Positions 1 through 6,310 of a DNA stretch of 6,310 nucleotides are shown here, one piece after another. Under the pieces are notes generated by a model, which was not told where the DNA came from, made no database searches, and saw only the letters and a list, made by a program, of their open reading frames with translations. A program made the position numbers and the translations under genes. Each line of letters starts with the position of its first letter. The stretch's first letter is position 1. Source of the stretch: Pseudomonadota bacterium. GTDB taxonomy: Bacteria > Pseudomonadota > Alphaproteobacteria > CACIAM-22H2. The DNA is taken from the NCBI GenBank assembly GCA_020161965.1, contig JAIUNH010000238.1:1-6310 (forward strand), written 5' to 3'.

Positions 1-333
1 TATCTCGCCACGCGGCCCAGCCACGCCGACGAAGAAGGCGAGCACGATCACGACGATTTCGATTCGCGTGCGTTGAAACTGGGCGAGATCGCCGACCCCG
101 CCGCGTTTGCCGCGAAGCTGGAAGCCGCAATCGCCAAGCACGATGTGCTGCGCGCCAAGGGCTTCCTGTCCGTACCCGGCAAGCCGATGCGCTTGGCGGT
201 GCAGGCCGTGGGCCCGCGCATCGAACGTTATTTCGATCGCGCTTGGGCGGCGGATGAGCCGCGCGCTTCGCGCCTCGTGGTGATCGGCCGCAAGGGCCTC
301 GATTTCGACGCGATCCAGGCGGCGCTTGCCTGA
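1..333 (+). CDS. cobW: CobW, C-terminal part (5' end outside window)
   Basis: This is the last 110 codons of CobW, a G3E-family P-loop GTPase found with aerobic cobalamin genes and thought to deliver cobalt to the CobNST chelatase. The frame is open from base 1, so the GTPase domain and true start lie upstream; the TTG at 73 is not the start. Seen here: an acidic His-rich linker (residues 8-20 of the visible part, including EHDHDD), the kind of stretch that links the GTPase and C-terminal domains in this family and is presumed to bind metal. The CobW C-terminal domain follows, with KGFLSVPGKPMRLAVQAVGP (residues 52-71), the YFDRAW segment and the closing RLVVIGRKGLD strand. Its TGA overlaps the cobN start codon by one base (TGATG), so the two are probably translationally coupled. 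Other G3E proteins (YjiA, zinc chaperones) share the fold, but this C-terminal sequence and the cobN neighbour favour CobW. The function as a cobalt chaperone is inferred from the family. Confidence 0.93.
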   Translation, partial: YLATRPSHADEEGEHDHDDFDSRALKLGEIADPAAFAAKLEAAIAKHDVLRAKGFLSVPGKPMRLAVQAVGPRIERYFDRAWAADEPRASRLVVIGRKGLDFDAIQAALA

Positions 334-3300
334 TGCATCTCCTCGCGGCCCAGCAAGGTGCGATCCTCGACGCCGATGTTCCAGTCGACCTGGAACAATC
401 GGCGGCGGAGATCGCATTGCTGACGACCGCGGATTCGGAGATCGCGTGCCTCGCCCGCGCACGCCAAGCCGCCGGCGGGTTCGACGGCTTGCGCCTTGCC
501 AATCTTCTGGCGCTGAAACATCCCTACGCCGTCGATCTCTATGTCGAGCGCACGCTGCAAAGCGCCAAACTGATCGTCGTGCGCCTGCTCGGCGGGCGTG
601 GCTATTGGCCCTACGGCATCGACCGGCTGGTGGAGATCGCGCGCAAAACCGGCGCCAAGCTCGCCTTGCTGCAAGGCGAGGAAAAGATCGACACCGACCT
701 CGCCGCGTTTTCGACGGTCGATGCGCAAGCTTGCGCGCGGCTCAGCGAATATTTCGTCCAGGGTGGCCCGGCGAACTACGCGAACCTGCTCGCCTATCTC
801 GGCGATCTCGCTGACGGCACGAACAACGCCGCTTTGCCCGTCGCGATCCCGCGCGCCGGATTACACGCGCATCAACATGCCCGCCCCGGTGCCCCCGTCG
901 CCGCGATCGTTTTCTATCGCGCCCATTATCAAGCGGGCGATATCGCGCCCGTCGATACGCTGATCGAAAAACTCGCCGCGCGCGGAATCGATGCGCGTGC
1001 GATCCATGTCGCCAGCTTGAAGGACAAAGCCGCTGCCGCTTTCCTCGCCGCCGAGTTCGCGGCGCATAAGCCGGCGGTCGCGATCAATTTGACCGGCTTC
1101 GCGGTCGGCGACGGAGATCCGCTGGCGGCGTTGGATGTGCCTGTCCTGCAAGCCGTGCTCGCCGCCGAAACGCGCGAGAGCTGGGCGCAAAGCACGCGCG
1201 GCCTCGGCCCCCGCGACGTGGCGATGAACGTGGCGCTGCCCGAACTCGACGGGCGCATTTTCAGCCGCGCGATCGGTTTCAAAGGCCCACTGGGCCGCGA
1301 CGATGCCACGCAAGTCGAACTCGTCGGCTTCGCGGCCGACGAAGGGCGCTGCGCCTTCGTCGCCGATCTCGCCGCCGCCTGGGCGAAGCTCGGCCGCACG
1401 AAGCCCGCCGCGCGGCGCATCGGCCTGATCCTCGCCAATTATCCCGGCAAGGATGGGCGCTTGGCGAATGGTGTTGGTCTCGACACGCCCGCTTCGACCG
1501 TCGCGATTCTGCACGCGCTGAAAAACGCAGGCTACGCGGTCGCGAACGCGCCCGACGATTCCGCCGCGTTGATGGCGCAGCTGATCGACGGGCCGACCAA
1601 TGCGAAGAAGATCGCGGCGGGTGGCGTGCGCCTGCCCCTCGCCCGTTATCGCGAATTTTTCGGCGCATTGCCGCAAGAAGTGCAAGACGCCGTGATCGCG
1701 CGCTGGGGCTCGATCGAGCAAGATCGGCGCCTCGACGGTGATGCGTTCGTGCTGCCGATCCACGAGTTCGGCAACGTCGCGGTCGCAATCCAGCCCGCAC
1801 GCGGCTACGAGATCGATCCGAAGTCGAGCTATCACGATCCCGCCCTTATCCCGCCGCATGGCTATCTCGCCTTCCATGCCTGGATGCGCGACCGCCACGC
1901 ACTCGTGTTCGTGGGCAAGCACGGCAATCTCGAATGGCTGCCGGGCAAGGGCTTGTCGCTGTCGGAAGCTTGCTTCCCGGAAGCTGCACTTGGGCCCGTG
2001 CCCGCGATCTATCCCTTCATCGTCAACGATCCAGGCGAAGGCACCCAAGCCAAGCGGCGCATTTCGGCCGTGGTGATCGATCATTTGACGCCACCTTTGA
2101 CGCGTGCGGGCGCTTACGGCGCGCAAGCGGCACTCGAACGCCTCATCGACGAATACGACGAAGCGCGCCGTCTCGACCCGCGCCGCATGAAGCCCATCGC
2201 GGCGGAGATCCTCGATCTCGCCACGCGCAGCGGTGTCGCCGACGAATGCGGCATCACACCCGATGCGGCGCTCGACGATGCGCTGGCGAAACTCGATGCG
2301 GGGCTGTGCGATCTCAAAGATCTGCAAATCCGCGATGGCTTGCATATCTTCGGCAAAACGCCGGACGGCAAGCAGCGCGACGATACGTTGGCGGCGATTA
2401 TGTCGGGCAGCAAAGCCGATCCCGCCAAGCTCGCCGCGGATTTCGACGTCAGCGGTGCACGTGAAATCGCGGCCCTGCTCGCGGCCCTCGACGCGCGGCG
2501 CATCGCCCCCGGCCCGTCGGGCGCGCCGACGCGCGGCCGGGCGGACGTATTGCCGACCGGGCGGAACTTTTACTCCGTCGATACGCGCGCCGTGCCCACG
2601 CCCTCGGCCTGGGCGCTGGGCTGGAAATCGGCCGGCATGCTGCTCGACCGCCATGTGCAGGAACATGGCGATTGGCCGCGCGCCGTGGCGCTGTCGGCCT
2701 GGGGGACGGCGAATATGCGCACCGGCGGCGACGATATCGCGCAAGGCCTAGCGCTGATGGGCGCCAAGCCCGTCTGGGACCCGACCAGTTTGCGCGTGAC
2801 GGGGTTCGAGATCATGAGCCTCGATCTGCTCGACCGGCCGCGCGTCGATGTGACCTTGCGCGTTTCCGGATTTTTCCGCGACGCGTTCGCCTCGCTGATC
2901 GATCTGTTCGATTCCGCCGTGCGCGCGGTGGCCGCACTGGACGAGCCCGCGCATATGAACCCGCTGGCCGCGCGCGCGCGCGAAGAAGGCGACGCCACGC
3001 GCGTGTTCGGATCGCAGCCCGGCGCTTACGGGGCGGGTTTGCAAAGCCTGTTCGACAATAGCGGCTGGTCGTCGCGCGACGATCTGGCCGACGCCTATCG
3101 GCGCTGGAGCGGCTTCGCCTATCGCACGGGTGCGGAAGGTATCGACGCGCAGGATGCGTTCGCAAAACGCCTCGGCCAGATCGAAGCGGTGCTGCACAAC
3201 CAGGATAATCGCGAGCACGATCTGCTGGATTCGAGCGAATATCATCAATTCGAAGGCGGGCTCGCTGCCGCCGTGGCGCAAGCGCGCGGCGTGGCGCCGA

Positions 3301-3689
3301 CGATCTATCACAATGATCATTCGCGGCCCGAATCGCCCAAGATCGGCACGCTGGCCGAGGAAATCGCGCGGATCGTGCGCGCCCGCGCAGCCAATCCCAA
3401 ATGGATCGAGGGCTGCAAGCGTCACGGCTATAAAGGTGCGTTCGAAATGGCGGCGACGGTCGACTACCTGTTCGCCTTCGCCGCGACCACCGACGCCGTC
3501 AAGGATCGCCATTTCGACGCGTTGTTTGATGCTTATTTGCGCGACGATGCGACACGGCAATTCATTGCCGATGCCAACGCGCCCGCCTTGCGCGAAATGG
3601 CCGAACGTTTCCTCGAAGCCCGTGCGCGCGGATTGTGGCGCCCGGGTGCGAACGACACGCCCGCTTTTCTTGAAAGTCTGATCGCATGA
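333..3689 (+). CDS. cobN: Cobaltochelatase large subunit CobN
   Basis: CobN is the porphyrin-binding subunit of the ATP-dependent cobaltochelatase; with the AAA+ partners CobS and CobT it inserts Co(II) into hydrogenobyrinic acid a,c-diamide in the cytoplasm. The protein is 1118 residues and belongs to the CobN/magnesium chelatase BchH family. Visible landmarks in order: N-terminus MHLLAAQQG; FYRAHYQAGD (194-203); ANYPGKDGRLANGVGLDTPA (368-387); IQPARGYEIDP (486-496); the signature GKHGNLEWLPGK (528-539); YPFIVNDPGEGTQAKRR (560-576); LPTGRNFYSVD (740-750); GTANMRTGGDDIAQ (791-804); RPRVDVTLRVSGFFRDAF (835-852); HNQDNREHDLLDS (955-967); YHNDHSRPE (992-1000); KRHGYKGAFEMAATVDY (1029-1045). The ATG at 333 is chosen because MHLL is the usual family N-terminus and it overlaps the cobW stop; AGGCGG at 317-322 is a modest ribosome site. 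It is shorter than the roughly 1250-1280 residues I recall for well-studied alphaproteobacterial CobN; most of the loss lies between residues 675 and 725. No frameshift is seen. cobS and cobT are not in the window. Confidence 0.98.
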   Translation: MHLLAAQQGAILDADVPVDLEQSAAEIALLTTADSEIACLARARQAAGGFDGLRLANLLALKHPYAVDLYVERTLQSAKLIVVRLLGGRGYWPYGIDRLVEIARKTGAKLALLQGEEKIDTDLAAFSTVDAQACARLSEYFVQGGPANYANLLAYLGDLADGTNNAALPVAIPRAGLHAHQHARPGAPVAAIVFYRAHYQAGDIAPVDTLIEKLAARGIDARAIHVASLKDKAAAAFLAAEFAAHKPAVAINLTGFAVGDGDPLAALDVPVLQAVLAAETRESWAQSTRGLGPRDVAMNVALPELDGRIFSRAIGFKGPLGRDDATQVELVGFAADEGRCAFVADLAAAWAKLGRTKPAARRIGLILANYPGKDGRLANGVGLDTPASTVAILHALKNAGYAVANAPDDSAALMAQLIDGPTNAKKIAAGGVRLPLARYREFFGALPQEVQDAVIARWGSIEQDRRLDGDAFVLPIHEFGNVAVAIQPARGYEIDPKSSYHDPALIPPHGYLAFHAWMRDRHALVFVGKHGNLEWLPGKGLSLSEACFPEAALGPVPAIYPFIVNDPGEGTQAKRRISAVVIDHLTPPLTRAGAYGAQAALERLIDEYDEARRLDPRRMKPIAAEILDLATRSGVADECGITPDAALDDALAKLDAGLCDLKDLQIRDGLHIFGKTPDGKQRDDTLAAIMSGSKADPAKLAADFDVSGAREIAALLAALDARRIAPGPSGAPTRGRADVLPTGRNFYSVDTRAVPTPSAWALGWKSAGMLLDRHVQEHGDWPRAVALSAWGTANMRTGGDDIAQGLALMGAKPVWDPTSLRVTGFEIMSLDLLDRPRVDVTLRVSGFFRDAFASLIDLFDSAVRAVAALDEPAHMNPLAARAREEGDATRVFGSQPGAYGAGLQSLFDNSGWSSRDDLADAYRRWSGFAYRTGAEGIDAQDAFAKRLGQIEAVLHNQDNREHDLLDSSEYHQFEGGLAAAVAQARGVAPTIYHNDHSRPESPKIGTLAEEIARIVRARAANPKWIEGCKRHGYKGAFEMAATVDYLFAFAATTDAVKDRHFDALFDAYLRDDATRQFIADANAPALREMAERFLEARARGLWRPGANDTPAFLESLIA
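2969..2982. repeat. (CG)7 alternating dinucleotide run inside cobN
   Basis: Fourteen bases of strict CG alternation lie within cobN and encode residues 879-884 (part of the Ala-Ala-Arg-Ala-Arg-Glu segment). The run is read directly from the sequence. Such runs are prone to replication slippage and can adopt Z-DNA. Here it sits in a variable part of the protein, and the reading frame remains intact through it. It is most likely a by-product of alternating GCG and CGC codons rather than a functional element. Confidence 0.6.
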
Positions 3690-4282
3690 CCGACACCGAG
3701 CATTCCGACAAAATGCGCCGCATCAAAGCCGCGCGCGACAAAATGATGGCGGGCAAGTCGGGCGAGAAAGGCCTGCTGCTCGTCCATACCGGCAAGGGCA
3801 AGGGCAAGTCGTCCTCCGCTTTCGGCATGGCGCTGCGCTGCCTCGGCCACGGCATGAAGGTCGGCATCGTCCAATATGTGAAGGGGGCGTGGGATACGGG
3901 CGAAGCGCGCTTCCTGTCGCGTTTCCCGGAGCTTTGCGAGATCAAGACGCTGGGCGAAGGCTTCACCTGGGAAACGCAAGACAAGGCGCGCGATATCGCC
4001 GCCGCCGGGCGCGCCTGGGCCGAATCCGCGCGCATGCTGGCCGATCCGTCCTACGCGATGGTGATCTTGGACGAGATCAACATCGCCTTGCGCTACGACC
4101 TTATTCCGTTGGCGCAGGTGTTGGAGGCGATCGCCGCCCGGCCGCCCTTGCAGCATGTCGTCGCCACGGGCCGCAACGCGCCGGACGCGCTGATCGAGAT
4201 CGCCGATCTCGTCACCGAGATGACGCTGGTGAAGCATCCCTTCCGCGACGGCATCAAGGCGCAGAAAGGCGTCGAGTTCTAA
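3686..4282 (+). CDS. cobO: Cob(I)yrinic acid a,c-diamide adenosyltransferase CobO
   Basis: CobO (BtuR/CobA-type ATP:corrinoid adenosyltransferase) transfers the 5'-deoxyadenosyl group of ATP to the reduced cobalt of cob(I)yrinic acid a,c-diamide, the step after cobalt insertion. The protein is 198 residues, a normal full length. Seen: a basic N-terminal helix (about residues 9-28), the family P-loop TGKGKGKSSSAFG (35-47), KVGIVQYVKGAW (58-69), the corrinoid-side segment LGEGFTWET (89-97), the Walker B-like strand MVILDEINIAL (125-135), and TGRNAPDALIEIADLVTEM (161-179). The C-terminus KHPFRDGIKAQKGVEF is also typical of the family. The ATG overlaps the cobN stop by four bases (ATGA), a classic sign of translational coupling; only a weak GAAAG at 3672-3676 precedes it. 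The type differs from PduO and EutT adenosyltransferases, whose motifs are absent. It is a soluble cytoplasmic enzyme, probably made from the same transcript as cobN and cobQ. Confidence 0.98.
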   Translation: MTDTEHSDKMRRIKAARDKMMAGKSGEKGLLLVHTGKGKGKSSSAFGMALRCLGHGMKVGIVQYVKGAWDTGEARFLSRFPELCEIKTLGEGFTWETQDKARDIAAAGRAWAESARMLADPSYAMVILDEINIALRYDLIPLAQVLEAIAARPPLQHVVATGRNAPDALIEIADLVTEMTLVKHPFRDGIKAQKGVEF

Positions 4283-4284
4283 AC

Positions 4285-5736
4285 ATGCCCGCGAAGGCGA
4301 TCATGTTCATGGGTACTGGCTCCGATGTCGGCAAATCGCTGATCGTCGCGGGCCTTGCCCGTGCCTTCGCAAATCGAGGCTTACGCGTAGCGCCGTTCAA
4401 GCCGCAGAACATGTCGAATAACGCGGCCGTCACCGAAGACGGCGGCGAGATCGGCCGCGCGCAAGCCTTGCAGGCGCGCGCCGCACGCATTCCGGCCAGC
4501 GTCCATATGAATCCGGTGCTGCTGAAGCCCGAAAGCGACACCGGCAGCCAGGTCGTGGTTCAGGGTAAAGCGAGTGGGCGCGCCACCGCGCGCGACTATC
4601 ACGCGCTGAAGCCCAAATTATTGGGCGCGGTACGCGAGAGTTTCGCGATCCTGAAGCGCGACGCCGATCTCGTGCTGGTCGAGGGTGCGGGCTCGCCCGC
4701 CGAAATCAATCTGCGCAGCGGCGATATCGCGAATATGGGCTTCGCGATTCCCGAACGCGTACCCGTCGTGCTGATCGCCGATATCGAACGCGGCGGTGCC
4801 ATCGCATCGATCGTCGGCACGCTCGCCGTGTTGGAACCGGACGAGCGCGCGGCGATCGTCGGGTGCCTGATCAATAAGTTCCGCGGTGATCCTTCGCTGT
4901 TCGAATCGGGTGTGGCCGAAATCGAACGTCGTGCCCTGCCCTGTTTGGGTGTCATCCCCTATTTCGGCCGTACGCGCGATCTACCGCCGGAGGATTCCGT
5001 CGGGCTCGAGCAACGCCATGCGGGCCGCGCCGGGACGATCAAGATCCGCGTGCCGCGTTTGCCCCGTATCGCCAATACCGACGATCTCGATCCGTTGGCG
5101 GCCGAACCCGATGTCGATTTGGCGATGCTCGAACAAGGCGACGCATTGCCGGGCGATTGCGACGTGGTTCTGCTGCCTGGGTCCAAAGCAACGCTCGGCG
5201 ATCTGGCGGCGTTGCGCGACAACGGCTGGGATATCGACATCGCCGCCCATCATCGGCGCGGCGGCTGGGTCGTCGGCCTATGCGGCGGCTATCAAATGCT
5301 CGGCAGCAAGATCGCCGATCCCGTCGGTTTGGAAGGCCCCGCGCAGGAAGCGCCGGGCCTTGGCTTGCTCGACGCGACGACCGTGCTGGCGCGCGAAAAG
5401 ACGTTGCGCCGTATCGATTCACGCGACGCGATCACCGGCCTGCCCATCGCGGGCTATGAAATCCATCTCGGCGAAACCTGGTCGAACGAGGCGCCGCTGC
5501 TGTCGCTCGACGGCGTGTCGGAGGGCGCGCGCAGCGCCGACGGTCGCGTGGTCGGGTCCTATATCCATGGCCTGTTCGCGTCGGACCGCTATCGCGCGGC
5601 GTTCCTGGCGCAGATCCGCGCGCGAACCGATTCGGGTCTCGCGTATGAAGCCCGCATCGATGCGACGTTGGATGCGCTGGCCGATCACATCGCCAAAGCG
5701 GTCGATCTCGATCGGCTGCTGGAGTTGGCGCGATGA
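4285..5736 (+). CDS. cobQ: Cobyric acid synthase CobQ (glutamine-hydrolysing)
   Basis: CobQ uses ATP and glutamine to amidate the b, d, e and g carboxylates of adenosylcobyrinic acid a,c-diamide, giving adenosylcobyric acid. The 483-residue length is typical. Two domains are visible. The N-terminal dethiobiotin-synthetase-like ATPase has the P-loop GTGSDVGKS (10-18), FKPQNMSNNAAVT (38-50), GGEIGRAQALQARAA (53-67), MNPVLLKPESDTGSQVV (75-91), LVEGAGSPAEINL (131-143) and ADIERGG (165-171). The C-terminal class I (triad-type) glutamine amidotransferase domain has LLPGSKAT (296-303), the nucleophile Cys333 in GLCGGYQMLG, YEIHLGET (391-398) and His428 in SYIHGLF. The frame stays open upstream to about 3889, but that stretch lies inside cobO and shows no CobQ homology; the ATG at 4285 gives the expected MPAKAIMFMGTGSDVGKS start. 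It lies two bases after the cobO stop, with GAG at 4274-4276 or AGAAAGG at 4263-4269 as weak ribosome sites. All catalytic residues I can check are present. Confidence 0.98.
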   Translation: MPAKAIMFMGTGSDVGKSLIVAGLARAFANRGLRVAPFKPQNMSNNAAVTEDGGEIGRAQALQARAARIPASVHMNPVLLKPESDTGSQVVVQGKASGRATARDYHALKPKLLGAVRESFAILKRDADLVLVEGAGSPAEINLRSGDIANMGFAIPERVPVVLIADIERGGAIASIVGTLAVLEPDERAAIVGCLINKFRGDPSLFESGVAEIERRALPCLGVIPYFGRTRDLPPEDSVGLEQRHAGRAGTIKIRVPRLPRIANTDDLDPLAAEPDVDLAMLEQGDALPGDCDVVLLPGSKATLGDLAALRDNGWDIDIAAHHRRGGWVVGLCGGYQMLGSKIADPVGLEGPAQEAPGLGLLDATTVLAREKTLRRIDSRDAITGLPIAGYEIHLGETWSNEAPLLSLDGVSEGARSADGRVVGSYIHGLFASDRYRAAFLAQIRARTDSGLAYEARIDATLDALADHIAKAVDLDRLLELAR

Positions 5737-5738
5737 GG

Positions 5739-6310
5739 TTAGACGGCCATCCGCGCAAGGCCGATCGCGGCGAAGAGCAGCGCGTTGACCAAGCATGCCG
5801 CAACGAACAGCCACAGCGCACGGCGCATATCTTCGAGCGTCGCACGCGCGCGGCCTTGCCCGATCCACGGATCGTTGACGATTTCGCTGCCGTAGCGGCG
5901 CGGGCCCGCCAAAGCGAGATTCAACGCGCCCGCGAAAGCGCCTTCGGGCCAGCCCGCATTGATCGATTTATGTTTGCGCGCGTCGGCGATCGCCGTCTTG
6001 ATCGCGGCGAAGGGTTTCGCACCAGGGGCGACCAAGGCCGCCATTGCGACGATCAGCGTGGAGAGGCGCGCGGGGATGAAATTCATCGCCGTGTCGAGGC
6101 GCGCGGCGAAGCGGCCGAAATCCAGATAACGCTCGCTGCGATGCGCGATCATCGAATCGAGCGTGTTGACGGCCTTGTAGAAGAACAAGCCCGGCAGGCC
6201 GAACACCGCGTACCAAAAACAGGGCGCCACGACCGCGTCGGAGAAATTCTCCGCCAGCGATTCGATGCCCGCGCGCGCCACGCCATGCGCATCGAGGCTT
6301 TCGGGATCGC
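5739..6310 (-). CDS. cobD: Adenosylcobinamide-phosphate synthase CobD/CbiB, C-terminal part
   Basis: CobD (CbiB) is an inner-membrane enzyme that joins adenosylcobyric acid to (R)-1-amino-2-propanol or its phosphate, giving adenosylcobinamide (phosphate). The last 189 codons are visible; the reading frame runs off the window end, so about 120-130 N-terminal residues are missing (full-length proteins are around 310-320). Visible motifs, numbered from the first full codon: DPESLD (1-6), RAGIESLAENFSDAVVAP (12-29), FWYAVFGLPGLFFYKAVNT (31-49), DSMIAHRSERY (51-61), HKSINAGWPEGAFAGAL (113-129) and NDPWIGQGR (145-153). Hydrophobic stretches at about 26-45, 82-95 and 165-184 fit membrane segments. 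The GTG at 6281 is internal, not the start, because conserved family sequence continues upstream of it. The gene is convergent with cobQ, two bases apart, so it has a separate promoter beyond the window. The name CobD here means the aerobic-pathway/CbiB enzyme, not the Salmonella threonine-phosphate decarboxylase also called CobD. Confidence 0.96.
   Translation of the reverse strand, partial: DPESLDAHGVARAGIESLAENFSDAVVAPCFWYAVFGLPGLFFYKAVNTLDSMIAHRSERYLDFGRFAARLDTAMNFIPARLSTLIVAMAALVAPGAKPFAAIKTAIADARKHKSINAGWPEGAFAGALNLALAGPRRYGSEIVNDPWIGQGRARATLEDMRRALWLFVAACLVNALLFAAIGLARMAV

Noticed and set aside
1..332. Cobalamin riboswitch or promoter ahead of cobN
   Set aside because: This stretch is entirely cobW coding sequence with no B12-box-like structure; cobN starts inside the end of cobW. 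A riboswitch, if present, lies upstream of the window.
73..333. A stand-alone small 86-residue gene starting at TTG 73
   Set aside because: The frame is open back to base 1 and the upstream residues form the His-rich linker typical of CobW, so this is the tail of a longer gene.
861..2744. A 627-codon open frame on the minus strand opposite cobN, with further ones at 228-728 and 2748-3560
   Set aside because: All three are in codon register with cobN, so they stay open wherever cobN avoids TTA, CTA and TCA codons, which are rare in GC-rich genomes. The stop of the 2748-3560 frame is exactly a CTA leucine codon of cobN. The translations are Arg/Gly/Asp-rich with no recognisable domain.
3889..4284. 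N-terminal extension of the cobQ frame upstream of 4285
   Set aside because: It lies inside cobO in another frame, is arginine-rich, and does not resemble CobQ. The family N-terminus starts at the ATG at 4285.
5709..5767. Inverted repeat CGATCGGC / GCCGATCG spanning the cobQ-cobD junction, considered as a bidirectional terminator
   Set aside because: The arms are only eight bases with a loop of about 43 bases, and there is no T run. CGATCG is common across this window, so a chance match is likely.
5733..6310. Plus-strand open frame starting at the ATG overlapping the cobQ stop and open to the window end
   Set aside because: It is the in-register antisense of cobD, whose motifs on the minus strand are clear. 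The plus-strand translation is charged and low in hydrophobic residues, as expected of a shadow frame.

Overview
The window is a compact stretch of the late aerobic (oxygen-dependent) adenosylcobalamin (vitamin B12) biosynthesis pathway. It comes from a GC-rich bacterium, most likely an alphaproteobacterium. That placement rests on the gene order cobW-cobN-cobO-cobQ, on the use of a CobN-type (ATP-dependent, class I) cobaltochelatase, and on the strong G/C bias at third codon positions. I cannot name a genus; Rhodospirillales-like is only a guess.

Layout. Positions 1-333 (+) hold the C-terminal end of CobW, a GTP-binding metallochaperone-type protein with an acidic, His-rich linker; its start lies outside the window. 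cobN (333-3689, +) encodes the large cobaltochelatase subunit, cobO (3686-4282, +) the corrinoid adenosyltransferase, and cobQ (4285-5736, +) cobyric acid synthase. Facing them on the minus strand is the 3' part of cobD/cbiB (5739 to the window end), the membrane adenosylcobinamide-phosphate synthase; its N-terminus lies beyond the window.

The genes act nearly in series. CobW is thought to help supply cobalt. CobN, with CobS and CobT (not in this window), inserts Co into hydrogenobyrinate a,c-diamide. CobO adenosylates the reduced corrinoid. CobQ amidates four side chains to give adenosylcobyric acid. CobD attaches the aminopropanol arm. The four plus-strand genes are fused end to end (TGATG overlap of 1 base, ATGA overlap of 4 bases, then a 2-base gap), which indicates one translationally coupled operon. 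cobQ and cobD converge with only 2 bases between their stop codons.

Essentially every base is coding. I found no RNA gene, riboswitch, CRISPR array, transposon or phage sequence, and no convincing terminator. Any cobalamin riboswitch or promoter for this operon would have to lie upstream of base 1. I see no undescribed system here. The points most worth a second look are the short CobN (a contracted middle region and an unusual residue in its signature motif) and the tight convergent cobQ/cobD junction.
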